Assembly (NCBI GenBank): GCA_963693085.1
Contig: OY856412.1
Span: forward strand, 963,260,281 to 963,324,280
DNA: 64,000 nt
From: Alisma plantago-aquatica
Taxonomy: Eukaryota; Streptophyta; Magnoliopsida; Alismatales; Alismataceae
Direction of reading: 5' to 3'
Positions within the stretch are counted from its first letter, which is position 1. The number at the start of each line of letters is the position of its first letter. The position numbers and the translations under genes were made by a program. Under the pieces are notes generated by a model, which did not search any database, had not been told where the DNA came from, and was given only the letters and a program-made list of their open reading frames with translations. Shown piece after piece: positions 23,119 to 34,370 of this stretch.

Positions 23119-24473
23119 AAGGTAATAAATGGTTCCATGACAAATGGTATCAGAGCAATCACATATCCTCTATGCATGTTAATAACCCAATTCCACCCAC
23201 CTTAGAGAGTCTTCTAACATCTCATCTCTTCTTTAAGGATTACTCAAAACCACCCATTGTATGATAATTAGTTATTTTCACACCACTGTATGTGACGTCT
23301 TTCATGAAAACTAATCACATGATATCTTGATTGTGGGTAGATTATGTGTGGGAAAAATGAAAACTTAAAAGAATTGGTAAAATTTGAGTAAAATAATGAT
23401 GATTCCATTATCTGACCTTAATATGAAACTCTATCATGATTAATGACAAGTACTTTTGAAGATAACTACTCTAGAATAACCCCTCAAATTAACTCAACAT
23501 TACCAAATCTAGACTACATACTTCCTATGTTTGAGGTAAATGGTAATAATCTTGATATGATGAAATAAGGAGGATTTATACCTTGTGCCTCATTGTTGAT
23601 GAGGTCCCTATTTGATTAAGTTATTGTTTCCCTATTTTTGATAAACTTCAAACATAGTGAAGTTGATATTTCCTCTATTTGATATGTACCTTGATCATGC
23701 CTTGGAATGACTAAGCTCTTGGACTATCAAAATCATAATGAAAGACATTGATGCAAGAGGCATCTTCCCTATTCATTCCTATGACTCTTGGTAATCTTGA
23801 TTTTTAATAATAGGATGGACATGGATCTCACTCTTGCCCGATTTTGCTCTGACTCTTGGACTTCTCAATTTGACTTCTTAATTTCTAAAATATACCCTTC
23901 TTTTGATCATGAAAGGAAGGAAACACGATTATGACCTTGATCTTGCAAAATATTGACATATTATTTCTCTATTATGATCTTGATCTTTGATATTATGAAC
24001 CTATGAGATATGACTTGATGATACTCTTCCTATTTGGACATGCCTGATGGCGCATGACTATTGTAGACTAATATTCTAGATTAGGGTGGTAGTTGATGTA
24101 TGATTCCCCTAACCTAGATTACATTTCCATTATGGCCACCTCCAATTTTCATCTAGTTGATTATTTAGAGTATGGAAAGGTAACCCATTCCACTAAATTT
24201 TGATTTATTGACCTAAGTCACTAATAGGTAAAATCTATGAATATATTGATACGCAATGTTGAACTTTGATTTGATTATGATCTTAAAATATGATGATGTT
24301 CACTATACTTGTGGTTGTCTTCCTATAAAAACCTAGGTTTAGATCACTCATCAATGTTAAATGTCATGACAATGAAATTGATGTTGATACCATGAAATGT
24401 TGCTTGATTGTTGCTCGATTGTTGGGTATAAATGAATTATCACCCCTAATATTTAGTTAGGAATCTAAACCCT
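23119..24473. other. Segment unique to LTR A, with a primer-binding-site-like sequence
   Basis: Homology among the three LTRs stops after GGAAACTA (23118) and resumes near AGTACAAGTTTC (24474). The 1.36 kb between differs from the 1.75-1.8 kb found in B and C. Near its left end it has TGGTATCAGAGC on the plus strand (23145-23156), the standard primer binding site for initiator methionine tRNA, in the orientation opposite to the block. It could therefore include the 5' end of another retroelement. No coding domain is seen. Confidence 0.55.
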
Positions 24474-24614
24474 AGTACAAGTTTCTCTCCCATCCTTAAT
24501 GGAATATTAATTTCAACATACTTATTACATTGGTTTAACCTTCTTAGATTTTATCATCCTACACTTATTAAAGTGCATCCATCTTATTACTTCATAGTGT
24601 ATCAACTAGTTATA

Positions 24615-24900
24615 ATCTAAGTGTACCGACCTACACTCATCAAGATGTGTCGACCTACACGCGTCAAGGTGTGTTAGCCTTCACTCATCAAGGTGTATCG
24701 GCCTAGGTGTATCCTCCTACATACTAAACCTTATGTCGGCTTAGACACATGTATTTGTGTCGGCCTAGATACCATTGCTTGTGCCATCCAAGGCACCATT
24801 ACTTGTGTCGGCCAAGGCACATCAAGCGATATCAGTATAGAGGTGCTTAGGCTAGTATCAGTTGTAAGGTGCTTGAGGTATATCGACCATAGTGTATCCT
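24615..24900. repeat. TCGGCC short repeat region in LTR A
   Basis: About ten variants of TGTGTCGGCCTACACTCATC or of CATCAAGGTGTGTCGGCC occur in 290 bases. The region is present in all three LTRs, with differing unit numbers. Confidence 0.7.
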
Positions 24901-25773
24901 AGGGTATCCACCACCCTTAGTGTGTCATCCAAACTAGGGTTTGGATTGTATCGGGTGAACCCTCATGAACACCTTAATTTCTTTCACCTACTGGCCTCAC
25001 CACTACTTGGTGAGTTGGCCGAGGCCTCGAGGAATGCGTTGCCCACACCTTCACATGGTGTTCATCCTAAGTGTGTCTCCCATCACACTTGTGTTGATCT
25101 AGAGGGGCATCAGTTTATGAGTGTATCAGACTACTAGGGTTAGGGTTGGCCATGTTGGCCTCTATACTCAACAAAGGCATCATGGTTTGATACTCCATCT
25201 TACAAGACATTCTCTTGGTCATGACGAGCTAGTGTCATTAAGGAATATCATTTTAATGGTGTCAAGTATATCAGCCTAGCTTCTTATAGGTCATGACAGG
25301 TGAGCAACATATCATTTTTAGGCATCACAAGTCATGACGGCCATCCATATCATAGTGCAAGTGTGTATTAACTTAGCTATCTTCAAGATATTGACATTCC
25401 CTCATCTTTATCCTTAGGTTACAGGTTAGTCAACTACAAGGACAATAGTCCTACACGTAACAAACTGATAGTGGATTAGGAACTCATGTATATCGGTTTT
25501 CATTCATATACCCTTGTATTGGGTTAGGGTTCCATAAACCGATATCAGTTTATGCATTGAGGTTTCCATCATTTTCAATCTCTAACCCTTCATCCATTAT
25601 TAGTCTAGTTCATGGAAAATAGGCCCATATATCCATTAGAACTCATAGAACCATCACTCAATTAAGGAAAGTCAAAATAGAAAAGGAATTATCAAGTATT
25701 ACATGGTAGAAGGTGAATAATAATAAAGTTGAGTTCAAGTTATATAACCTGCCTCAAAATCACCACTAAAGCT

Positions 25774-26016
25774 TCAAGCTTCAAAGCTCCACGTTCCCAA
25801 TGTTGAATATGACTTATCAAGAGTCCAAGACTTGACCATAACACCTTTATATGAAAGGAGATACCATAGTAAGGAACTTGGTGAAGAAGGAAAGAAAGGA
25901 AGGAACCATGACCCGAGAAGCATAGTCTTTCTAAGGTTGAAGATGATCATGGCTTTACCTTGGGAAAGCTGCTCAGCCTTCCCTTCGATCCTTGAGATCC
26001 TAGGGTCATCCACCAA
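25774..26016 (-). CDS. Short open frame after the LTR A TATA box, hypothetical
   Basis: An 80-codon frame starts about 50 bases downstream of the TATA box, so it would be the first ATG-led frame of an LTR transcript. The same frame is open over its whole length in LTR B (34069-34311) with about ten amino acid changes. In LTR C it is closed by a stop after about 35 codons. It begins MVDDPRISR and contains a hydrophobic stretch (about residues 33-55). I recognise no family. Shared descent explains much of the similarity, so a protein is doubtful. Confidence 0.25.
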   Translation of the reverse strand: MVDDPRISRIEGKAEQLSQGKAMIIFNLRKTMLLGSWFLPFFPSSPSSLLWYLLSYKGVMVKSWTLDKSYSTLGTWSFEA

Positions 26017-26065
26017 GCAATATATAGTAAAGGAGTCAAAAGGTTTACTAGGAGGTGAAGAGGGG

Positions 26066-26073
26066 TATATATA
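26066..26073 (-). promoter_or_regulatory. TATA box of LTR A
   Basis: TATATATA on the minus strand, in the context CAACTATATATACCCC, lies about 724 bases from the LTR start. The same box is at the same distance in LTRs B and C. Confidence 0.6.
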
Positions 26074-26796
26074 GTTGAGGCTCGTGAAAGAGAGTATGTG
26101 TAAGGTGTCATCACCTTATGCACTTAGGTTACACGTGTACTTGCATGGTGGCACCATGCAAACATGTTTATATTGTCATGCAATACTCTTATGGATAAAA
26201 CAAGGGTGAGATATTGGCCATTGGGTATCTTGCTTGACAAGATATCACAACCCAATTTCACATTATGTGCAAACCAATACAACTTTTGCAAGGAAGTCTT
26301 AAACTGACAGGCTTCGCCTATATGGGGTGATTATCCCGATATGAATGCTTCCAAAAAGTTTCTAGACCGATAGGGGACTTCCTACAGGGTTTCTAAACCG
26401 ATACGCACCCCATATACCCTTCACAACTCAACACAACTTTGTCTAGAGTTCAAGATACTCAACATTCTTTGGTTCTTTCACCACCAAGAGTGCTATCACT
26501 CAACCCAAAACTCAAACAAGGTACCCCCTCATTTATATCTCTTCTAGGTGATTCTAAGAGAGATAAGGTATACTTTAGAGGTGGAAAATTGCACATCAAC
26601 CCCATATATTGAGTAATTTGCAAGTTGCACCAAAACTATCGTATATAGCACAAACAATCTTCAAATAGGCTCAAACTTGAAACTTGAGCTCTCCTTAAGT
26701 ATTAATTACTTTTCAAAAGATTAATACAAGGTTATAATCATCTCACTTAGGCAAAACTTATAGGGTTATTAAAAAACCCAGGTTAGGGTCCTTACA

Positions 26797-26836
26797 AGTT
26801 ATAAACCCCTAACAAGGATTTTGCCCCCGAAATCCC
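26797..26836 (-). other. Polypurine tract and pol-end box beside LTR A
   Basis: On the minus strand GGATTTCGGGGGCAAAATCC is followed by TTGTTAGGGGTTTATAACT and then the LTR start. The stretch closely matches the plus-strand sequence before gypsy LTR 1. In unit 2 the purine tract is deleted. Confidence 0.65.
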
Positions 26837-28960
26837 AGGCGAAAGGAGATGGATATTACTTATGCATTGTACCTTCAAACTTTCACATAGTTCATTGATG
26901 TCGAGGAAATGTCATAAGATTTTTCCAGCATACTGTTTCTCCATCCAAAGTCAACACAGGATCTTTAATACAAGGTACATACTCAACTTATCCTATCCAT
27001 TACTGGCTGCGAAATCAACCCAATGCCAAGTGATACTTTCTTAGCCATAGAAGCACTATACATACTTATCCTTATTTATCTTAGGGGTGAACTCCTTCAT
27101 ATGTATCACCTTATCAACTTACCATATCATATGATAAGATTCTCAAACTTGAAGGTTCACCATACCCTTTTCAAACCTCAGCATGTTTTCTTCCAAATAA
27201 AGACTAGCAATGCATATGTCACTTACTTAAGATTACAAGACCTACCATGCTTCCGTTTCACTACTCTGATCTGTTGATTGAACACAAATCTCACATATGA
27301 TTCACTAGCCTGCTATTATGTACAATTCTAGAAGTACTTTCTTTTTAGCTGATCTAGATAGAGATTGAAAATTCTACTCATCAGTGTACATCCCTTCAGA
27401 ATCCTCCTTACTTTCAAACTTGATAGGTGTACTCCAATGGTTTGCACTCAACCTAATTAATTCTACCAAAGCATATCTTGCAACTTTCTCTTCAACTTAT
27501 GCATCCTTGTTGTCGTCATCTCTATGCGGTGCATAAACCCCTAACAAGTGATACCCATATTATAGGTGGAGTACCTATAGCCAGATTGATCTCAAAGTCA
27601 ATCCTTATTAGGTAGTCAAACACTTAATCATCTTATCAAGAGACACATTCTTAGGTTCACACACCACTGGCACTTCTTGCATACTAGGATTTCTCACCTC
27701 GGTATCTATCACATGTGACAAAAACACATCACATCTTTATCTCATCCACCCTATGTTGTTACTTTCAGACCCAAACATATTAGAAGAACCTTCCCAGGCT
27801 CTTTAAGGTTCATAAAACATCACTACTCTCAGATGTCACCATGTTGAAATTAAAGTACAAGTCCTCGTTGATACTTTTCAAGTATCCATCTCAAGGTCAC
27901 TTCAAAACCATGCATATCAAGTAATATGAGACTTCACTTGAACATCACATCCCTAGAAAGGAAGTATAAAGGAAACATGCTTTCCCTTATTACCACAACA
28001 TCATCCAGTAATTCTTAATAGGGAGAAGGAGATTACCAATTTACCTTGGTTATTATATGAATTTACACCGCTCATGCAACATTCAATTTGCTTTCAACTT
28101 GGTTTCCTTGCCATTGGCATAGGAACTGTAAAGATGATTACATGTCATTACTTCTTCTTTGATTTTTGTTCTTCATGTTCATGAACGTTTCCTTGTTTTA
28201 CCATATTTTTCATTTATATATAACAGGAAATATCACTATTCTCTTCATATTCTTTATTGAGCAGGGATTATCTTCTTTGTTCCTTGTTTACATATCATAA
28301 GAATTACTCTTTATACTTTCTTATATTTATAGGTTGGCCTGAGACTAAATCATGTTCCACTTTATCATAATTTAGAATGTGGTAAGAATTTCTATGCCAC
28401 ATTTCTGATTTCATAATACCCTTTAGATTGTATCAAAATGACTACTTGATCAGAGTAATCAGAAAGAAAGTAATCTAAGAATTCCATACTTACCTTGTGC
28501 TCGGTGATCGAATACCTAGCCAGGGTATCCAAGAACTGAGATTAGGTAGCATGCACTTTATTTTATATCATGTTTCTTACCTTAAACATCCCTTTTAAAT
28601 TTTAAAACTTAGTATCTCTAGTTCTCTCCAGATACCTCTTATATACCTCTTCCTCTTTATATGAACATAACAAATTATAAAATAGTTTAGAGAATACTGA
28701 ACAGAATATAAACTATACTCCTCCCCATCTCTACTCATGTCCCCATAGGATTAACCAAAGGAAACTCAACAACAACTATTCTTCTTATGATTAACAGGTA
28801 AAATAAGGAGAAAACAATTCAGAATGAAAAAAAAGTTCTATCTAACCTGTCACCCCTTGTAGGTCATCTACCATCTCAGATTGACTCGCAACATGAAGTC
28901 TAGTCATTTCTTGTTGTTGCTTCTTCCTTTTGGCACTATTGGGTGCAACTTTCGTAAGTC

Positions 28961-29651
28961 CTACTGAGTTGGCCTTGACTTTTGGGCCATCTCAACCTTT
29001 CTTCTTAGACAAAAGGGTCTAGTATGCGCAATTTGTCCATATCTAAAACATGTCTTATCCTTGTACCATTTTCTAGTCATTCTTGTTACTAATGTAGAGG
29101 CTAAGTCAGGAGTTCTTACAGGTGGAAAGTTAGGACCTTTTCCCTTACTTGGTGACCACTGCCCTAATGCACTAGGTGTTTGTCGTACTGGTGGCATAGA
29201 AAACTTTAGCTTTTTAGAGCTACTAGTCAACTATCCCAGAGATTGTGCAGACTTTTCCTTAATACTCAGTTCATTGTCCCTTCTTGGTCATTGCCACCTC
29301 AGATGTCCTATCTTCCACACTTGTGGAAAACTCTATTTTCTTATCATACTTTAGTTTTTCCCACTTTTTCACTGTTTTAAAGTGATGTAACTGTTTAAAG
29401 GTTTTACCATAACTTGAAACAATTGTATTAGGGACTGGTGCCCTAAGTGGTATTGCTACTTCCTGGTCCAATATATGCAAAACTATTGTCATAACCTGCC
29501 CAATGAGAGCATGAAAAGCAGGATTCTCTAACATAGTTTGATCCAACTTGGGATTCTTAGGCACTTGGTCTCCTCTTTCCTGATCCCTTGCACCTTCTCC
29601 TGGTGTAACAACACTGCTTTTAGCAGCATGTTCCTCGTATTTTCCAGACAT
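28961..29651 (-). pseudogene. Broken gag with zinc knuckle, unit 1
   Basis: A gag-like frame starts at 29651 (MSGKYEEHAAKSS). It runs in frame to about FKTVK and then shifts frame, so the first zinc knuckle is read out of frame. A second frame (29230-28961) contains CFRYGQIAHTRPFC, a CCHC knuckle in which the second cysteine is tyrosine. Gag would package the RNA in a cytoplasmic particle. The capsid core is shorter than in complete gypsy elements, so gag was probably already truncated before duplication. Unit 2 has the same gag with different breaks. Confidence 0.7.
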
Positions 29652-29769
29652 CCTTAGGATTTATATTTTCTTCTGCATGAGCAGAATCCACTATTAGATA
29701 TATTGGAGGACACTTAGAAGAGACTCAACATCCTTAATCCTATGTCCCTATAGACTTAGTGAACCTATA

Positions 29770-29781
29770 GCTCTGATACCA
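29770..29781 (-). promoter_or_regulatory. Primer binding site of unit 1 (tRNA-iMet)
   Basis: TGGTATCAGAGC on the minus strand, four bases inside the end of LTR B, is complementary to the 3' end of plant initiator methionine tRNA. It fixes the element's orientation. Confidence 0.9.
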
Positions 29782-31040
29782 AACATGTGAAACTGCTATC
29801 CAATTGATAACAATATCACACCAAACCATGTGAAAACAACCATTAACAACGAATTACCAAAAATCACTAAAAACTAAAACCATTTTCCATAATGATCCAC
29901 TGTTAGAAACTTTATGCCAGAAGGCCCAAGGACATATATACATACATCATTCCCTCATATTACAAAGATATGAGATATAAGTTGCTTTACCAAAACATAT
30001 ACAAAAGTAATATTATACATTGAGATGCTCTTAGCCAAAATCTCAGATCGATCGTGAAGTCAAATATCAAACTATCCCTCAAGGACCTGAGAGTACAGAG
30101 ACTACACATAGGACTCTATTTCTACTGGACACATAACAACACACTCAACCTGCGTTGTTATTGTTGTGCTTGCTACTGTTGCCCATTCTCAGCTACACAG
30201 TTACTACCTCCTTTTGCACGTCCACCTAAAAAGTTGTGGAACCAACAGGGTGAGACAAAGTCTCAATGAGAGATATAACTCTCTGCCAACAATATTATTT
30301 TCATAGATATATTGTTATTTAAATAGAAAGTAAGGCATGGTAGAATAATAACATAACTAAGCAGTTCAGGTGACTATGATCGAATAGTAAATCAATTAAA
30401 TACTTTAGAAGGAATATGAAGAACATGTATCCCTGTTATAAACTAAATAATATAAAATCAAGGCAAGGCTTCAACCAATGTTTCCTTATTTGATCCTTAA
30501 ACAAACACGCTATACAGTTAAATACATCTTTCAACAATCAATCTTATGCCCTGAGGATATGAGGTATACCGCTCATGCTCCAACTGACCACTGCAAAGTT
30601 GCATTAGTGCCATACAAGGTCCATGTAAGAGCCAGAATCCACGACCTCACCCCCTCGGTCAGTATAAGAATGGCAAAGACAATGTGAATCAATATGCAAT
30701 TAGGTAGCCTGGCGTATAGAGGCTCTTTGCTATAGTGATACAGTGTGTAGCATGTTCTTTATTCAGGTATGACCTTCAGTCAATCCTACTTATATCAGGG
30801 TGTGGTTCGTAACCAATCCTGATTGTTATTTGAGTCATAGTACAACCACACTCTTATTAGGGTATGACCTGAAGCCAATCCTAATATTTAGGGTATGGTC
30901 TGTATCCAATCCTATTAGTTAAGGATACAAGGAGATACCTCAACTTGCACCCCGCATATTCAATAATATGTACTCCGAGTAAAACTTGTTTCACCGTGCA
31001 AAAAATATTGACACTGAATGGATCTATGGCCAGGACAACT

Positions 31041-32783
31041 ACATTTTTAGTTCACTTGATAGGTTATGTGCAATAATGCATTTTTAGCATCAATCAAGTT
31101 AGAAGCATGAATTATAGATAAATAGTCATAGAAAGGTGTAACATATTTTTTCAATAAATTGTGTATCAATTGGAACACATCTTTTTACACTTATCATGGG
31201 ATCTCAATCCCCTGAACACTTTACTGAGAATCTCATCCCTTCATCATTATCATGGGATATCAATTCCTCATATCAGTACCAGAGGATATTATGCCTCATT
31301 ATGCACATAAGTATTACTCATGCCAATTATTACTTTATGCTAAATCAATTGTATTTGCCATAGCAAACATTACCCATTATGTTCAGGAAGAGAATATATT
31401 AAAACACATTAAACACCTTTAACTAAAACAAACAAAGTATCATAAGATCTCTAATTTAGGATTAGGCAGCCCCCCTGAACCCCCTATGGACCCCCACCCA
31501 CGCCTCCTATTATCCAAAAAGCAGCAAAAGTGGTTCGGTGCCCAAGTTGTCAAGATCAATGAGTATGTCCTTCAGACTCTGGACCAAATAATAACCCCCT
31601 CTTGAGTTCTTGAGAAATGGAGCCCCTCGGGGCCCAATCTCATTCTGATTCGACTCCACATCCCACCCGTCTTCTTGACTGACGACATTCAGGTCTTCTG
31701 GAGGAAAATCCGTTCCCCCCAAAATCATCTCGTGCTTGTGGTAGAAGATTTCCAAATGCTCTCTGAAGCTAGTGGTTAGAAACTCTTCCCCTCATATGTC
31801 GTATGATGAATGGATCTTGATGTCAAAAAAATAGAACTAGGACCCCTTTGTTGCATTTTCTTTCTTTAACTAAACCCGCCAAGAAAAACTCATCGGATTG
31901 ATGACTTATGTTTGACCAACCAAGTCGTGACTTTTCTTCAGAGAGCGCCAGATGCCAAATTATTTTAAGCACTGAATAATGACTTGAATTTGATGAAGGC
32001 AACCACCGGCATTTTTTGCCCACATCTTGGAATGATCGGGTAAAGAGTGAGCTTCTCCTTTGGGATCTGACGCATCCAGCAGAGCGAAGTAGCCTTCCAT
32101 TCTTTTCGGCAGCATCCTTCCACATTAGCAGCGAGTGGAGTGCCACAATCCCATTCATCATTTTTTATCTACATAAGCCAAAGCCCATAGCACTGGCTAC
32201 CTCTCCAACATAAATACAAGGAGGATGTATGGATAATATGGGATCTTGTAGAATAGGATTTGATTCCACAAGCGGTTCGGTACAAACAAAGAAATATCGA
32301 ACAAAAGGACATACTAATTTCACATGTTTTGGGTATCAAGCCCTTAGTTTATTATTGAACAATGTCACCTCTTACCAGGAAACTATCATCTTCAGGTCAT
32401 TAGACCCATACACATCTTATTTATTGTACAAGCATTTCACATGGATCACAAAGCCTTATATAATTTGTATCATGCTAAACCATCCTAGCTCATACCTGGC
32501 TATGCTCATCATCTACATGATTAGGATTCCATGGTATAAGCAATATTAAGTATTGGAAACATTATTCCATATAAAGGATCATTCAAATTCCAACCTTCTC
32601 ATAATTAGGGTTAGGGTTTCCTCTTATATCCAATTAGGGTTTTCAAGTTCATAATTAACAACCACACCCTAATTTTCATCATAAGAGATATAATATTGCC
32701 ATAAGTATTCAAGCATACTTAATTACTCTCATAAAACATCGTCAATTGATTATTAACATGAAATATTACCTTTCTCACATGAG
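31041..32783. other. Segment shared by LTRs B and C, absent from A
   Basis: This segment replaces the different one in LTR A. It contains a GC-richer core (about 31450-32170) with coding-like traces on the minus strand, flanked by AT-rich sequence. The right part (about 32540-32780) has repeated AATTAGGGTT words. No terminal inverted repeats or target duplications are obvious at its edges. Confidence 0.55.
31505..32170 (-). pseudogene. Coding-like fragment of unknown origin in LTR B
   Basis: Two open stretches on the minus strand (32161-31823, 112 codons, and 31755-31510, 81 codons) lie in a GC-richer block. The corresponding stretches in LTR C (40502-40138 and 40101-39847) are also largely open and similar in sequence, with small indels. 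Typical words are WLPSSNSSH, ISHQSDEFFL and NEIGPRGAPFLKN. I recognise no domain. The two pieces are in different frames, so if this was a gene it is now broken. It may be a captured host transcript or part of an unrelated element. Confidence 0.4.
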
Positions 32784-32929
32784 TAATATAAGTTTCTCTC
32801 CCATCCTTAATGGAATATTTATTTTAACATACTTATTGCATTGGTTTAACCTTCTTAAATTTTATCATCCTACACTTATTAAAGTGCATCTATCTTATTA
32901 CTTCATAGTGTATCAACTAGTTATAGTAA

Positions 32930-33195
32930 AAATGTACCGACCTACACTCATCAAGGTGTGTCAGCCTTCACTCATCAAGGTGTATCGACCTAGGTGTGTT
33001 GGCCTACATACTAAACCTTATGCCAGCTTTGACACATGTATTTTCATCGGCCTATACACCATTGCTTGTGCCAGCCAAGGCACCATTACTTGTGTCGTCC
33101 AAGGCACATCAAGCGATATCGATATAGACGTTCTTAGGATAGTATCAGTTGTAAGGTGCTTGAGGTATATTGGCCAAAGTGTATCCTAGGGTATT
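32930..33195. repeat. TCGGCC short repeat region in LTR B
   Basis: This is the counterpart of the region in LTR A, with units such as CACTCATCAAGGTGTGTC and CCAAGGCACATCAAGCG. One unit fewer is present at the left. Confidence 0.65.
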
Positions 33196-34068
33196 AGCCA
33201 CCCTATCAACTAGTGTGTCGGACACACTAGGGTTTGGATTGTATCGGGTGAACCCTCATGAATACTTTAATTTCTTGCACCTACTGGCCTCACCACTACT
33301 TGGTGAGTTGGTTGATGCCTCAAGGAATGTGTTGCGCACACCTTCACATGGTGTTTTGGCCTAAGTGTGTCCCCCATCATACTTGTGTCAGGATAGAGGG
33401 GTATTGATTTATGAGTGTATCAGATTACTAGGGTTAGGGTTGGCCATGTCTGCCTCTATACTCAACAAAGGAATCATGGTTTAATACTCCATCTTACAAG
33501 ACATTCTATTGGTCATGATGAGCTAGAGTCATTAAGGCATATCATTTTAATGGTGTCAAGTATATCGGCCTAGCTTCTTGTAGGTCATGACAGGTGAGCA
33601 ACCTATCATTTTTAGGCATCACAAGTCATGACGGCCATCCATATCATAGTGCAAGTGTGTGTTAACTTAGCTATCTTCAAGATATCAGCATGCCATCATC
33701 TTTATCCTTAGGTGACATGTTAGTCAACTAAAAGGACAATAGTCCTACACATGTAACAAACCGATAGTGGATTAGGAACTCATGTATATCGATTTTCATT
33801 CATATACCCTTGTATTGGGTTAGGGTTCCATAAACCGATATCAGTTTATGCATAGAGGTTTCCATCATCTTCAAGCTCCAACCCTTCGTCCATTATTAGT
33901 CTAGTTCATGGAAAACAGCCCCATATATCCATTAGAACTCATAGAACCATCACTCAATCAAGGAAACTCAAATAGAAAAGGAATTATCAAGTATTACATG
34001 GTAGAAGGTGAATAATAATAAAGTTGAGTTCAAGTTATATAACCTGCCTCAAAATCACCAATATAGCT

Positions 34069-34311
34069 TCAAGCTTCAAAGTTCCATGTTCCCAAGGTTG
34101 AAGATGACTTATCAAGAGTCCAAGACTTGATCATAACACGTTTATATGAAAGTAGATACCATAGTAAGGAACTTGGTGAAGAAGGAAAGTAAGGAAGGAA
34201 CCATGACCCGAGAAGCATAGTCTTTCTGAGGTTGAAGATGATCATGGCTTTACCTTGGGAAAGTTGCTCAGACTTCCCTTTCATCCTTGAGATCCTAGGG
34301 TCGTCCACCAA
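34069..34311 (-). CDS. Short open frame after the LTR B TATA box, hypothetical
   Basis: Counterpart of the 80-codon frame in LTR A, the same length and also intact, starting about 50 bases after the TATA box. It differs at about ten residues (for example MKGKSEQ for IEGKAEQ). No recognised family. Confidence 0.25.
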   Translation of the reverse strand: MVDDPRISRMKGKSEQLSQGKAMIIFNLRKTMLLGSWFLPYFPSSPSSLLWYLLSYKRVMIKSWTLDKSSSTLGTWNFEA

Positions 34312-34362
34312 GCAAGATATAGTGAAGGAGTCAAACGGTTTACTAGGAGATGAAAAGAGGGG

Positions 34363-34370
34363 TATATATA
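34363..34370 (-). promoter_or_regulatory. TATA box of LTR B
   Basis: TATATATA on the minus strand, about 724 bases from the LTR start, conserved in position with LTRs A and C. As 5' LTR of unit 1 this would drive transcription of unit 1. Confidence 0.6.

Larger units (their letters stand above)
21865..26796 (-). mobile_element. LTR A of the block (outer 3' LTR)
   Basis: 4932 bp. It is collinear with LTRs B and C except for 23119-24473, which is unrelated to the segment in B and C. It keeps the TATA box, the 80-codon frame at 25774-26016 and the TCGGCC repeat region. On its right it has a full purine tract (26797-26812), as expected for the 3' LTR of unit 1. No credible cellular gene. Confidence 0.8.
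26797..29785 (-). mobile_element. Internal region 1 of the block
   Basis: 2989 bp between LTRs A and B. From its 5' end (right) it holds the primer binding site, a leader, a broken gag (28961-29651), and about 2.1 kb in which I find no protease, reverse transcriptase, RNase H or integrase motif. A plus-strand frame of 84 codons at 27023-27277 is also open in internal region 2 but faces against the element and looks incidental. Confidence 0.75.

Noticed and set aside
27023..27277. 84-codon plus-strand frame, also open at 35302-35556
   Set aside because: It runs against the element and has no known motif. Similarity between copies is explained by duplication. I keep it as incidental.
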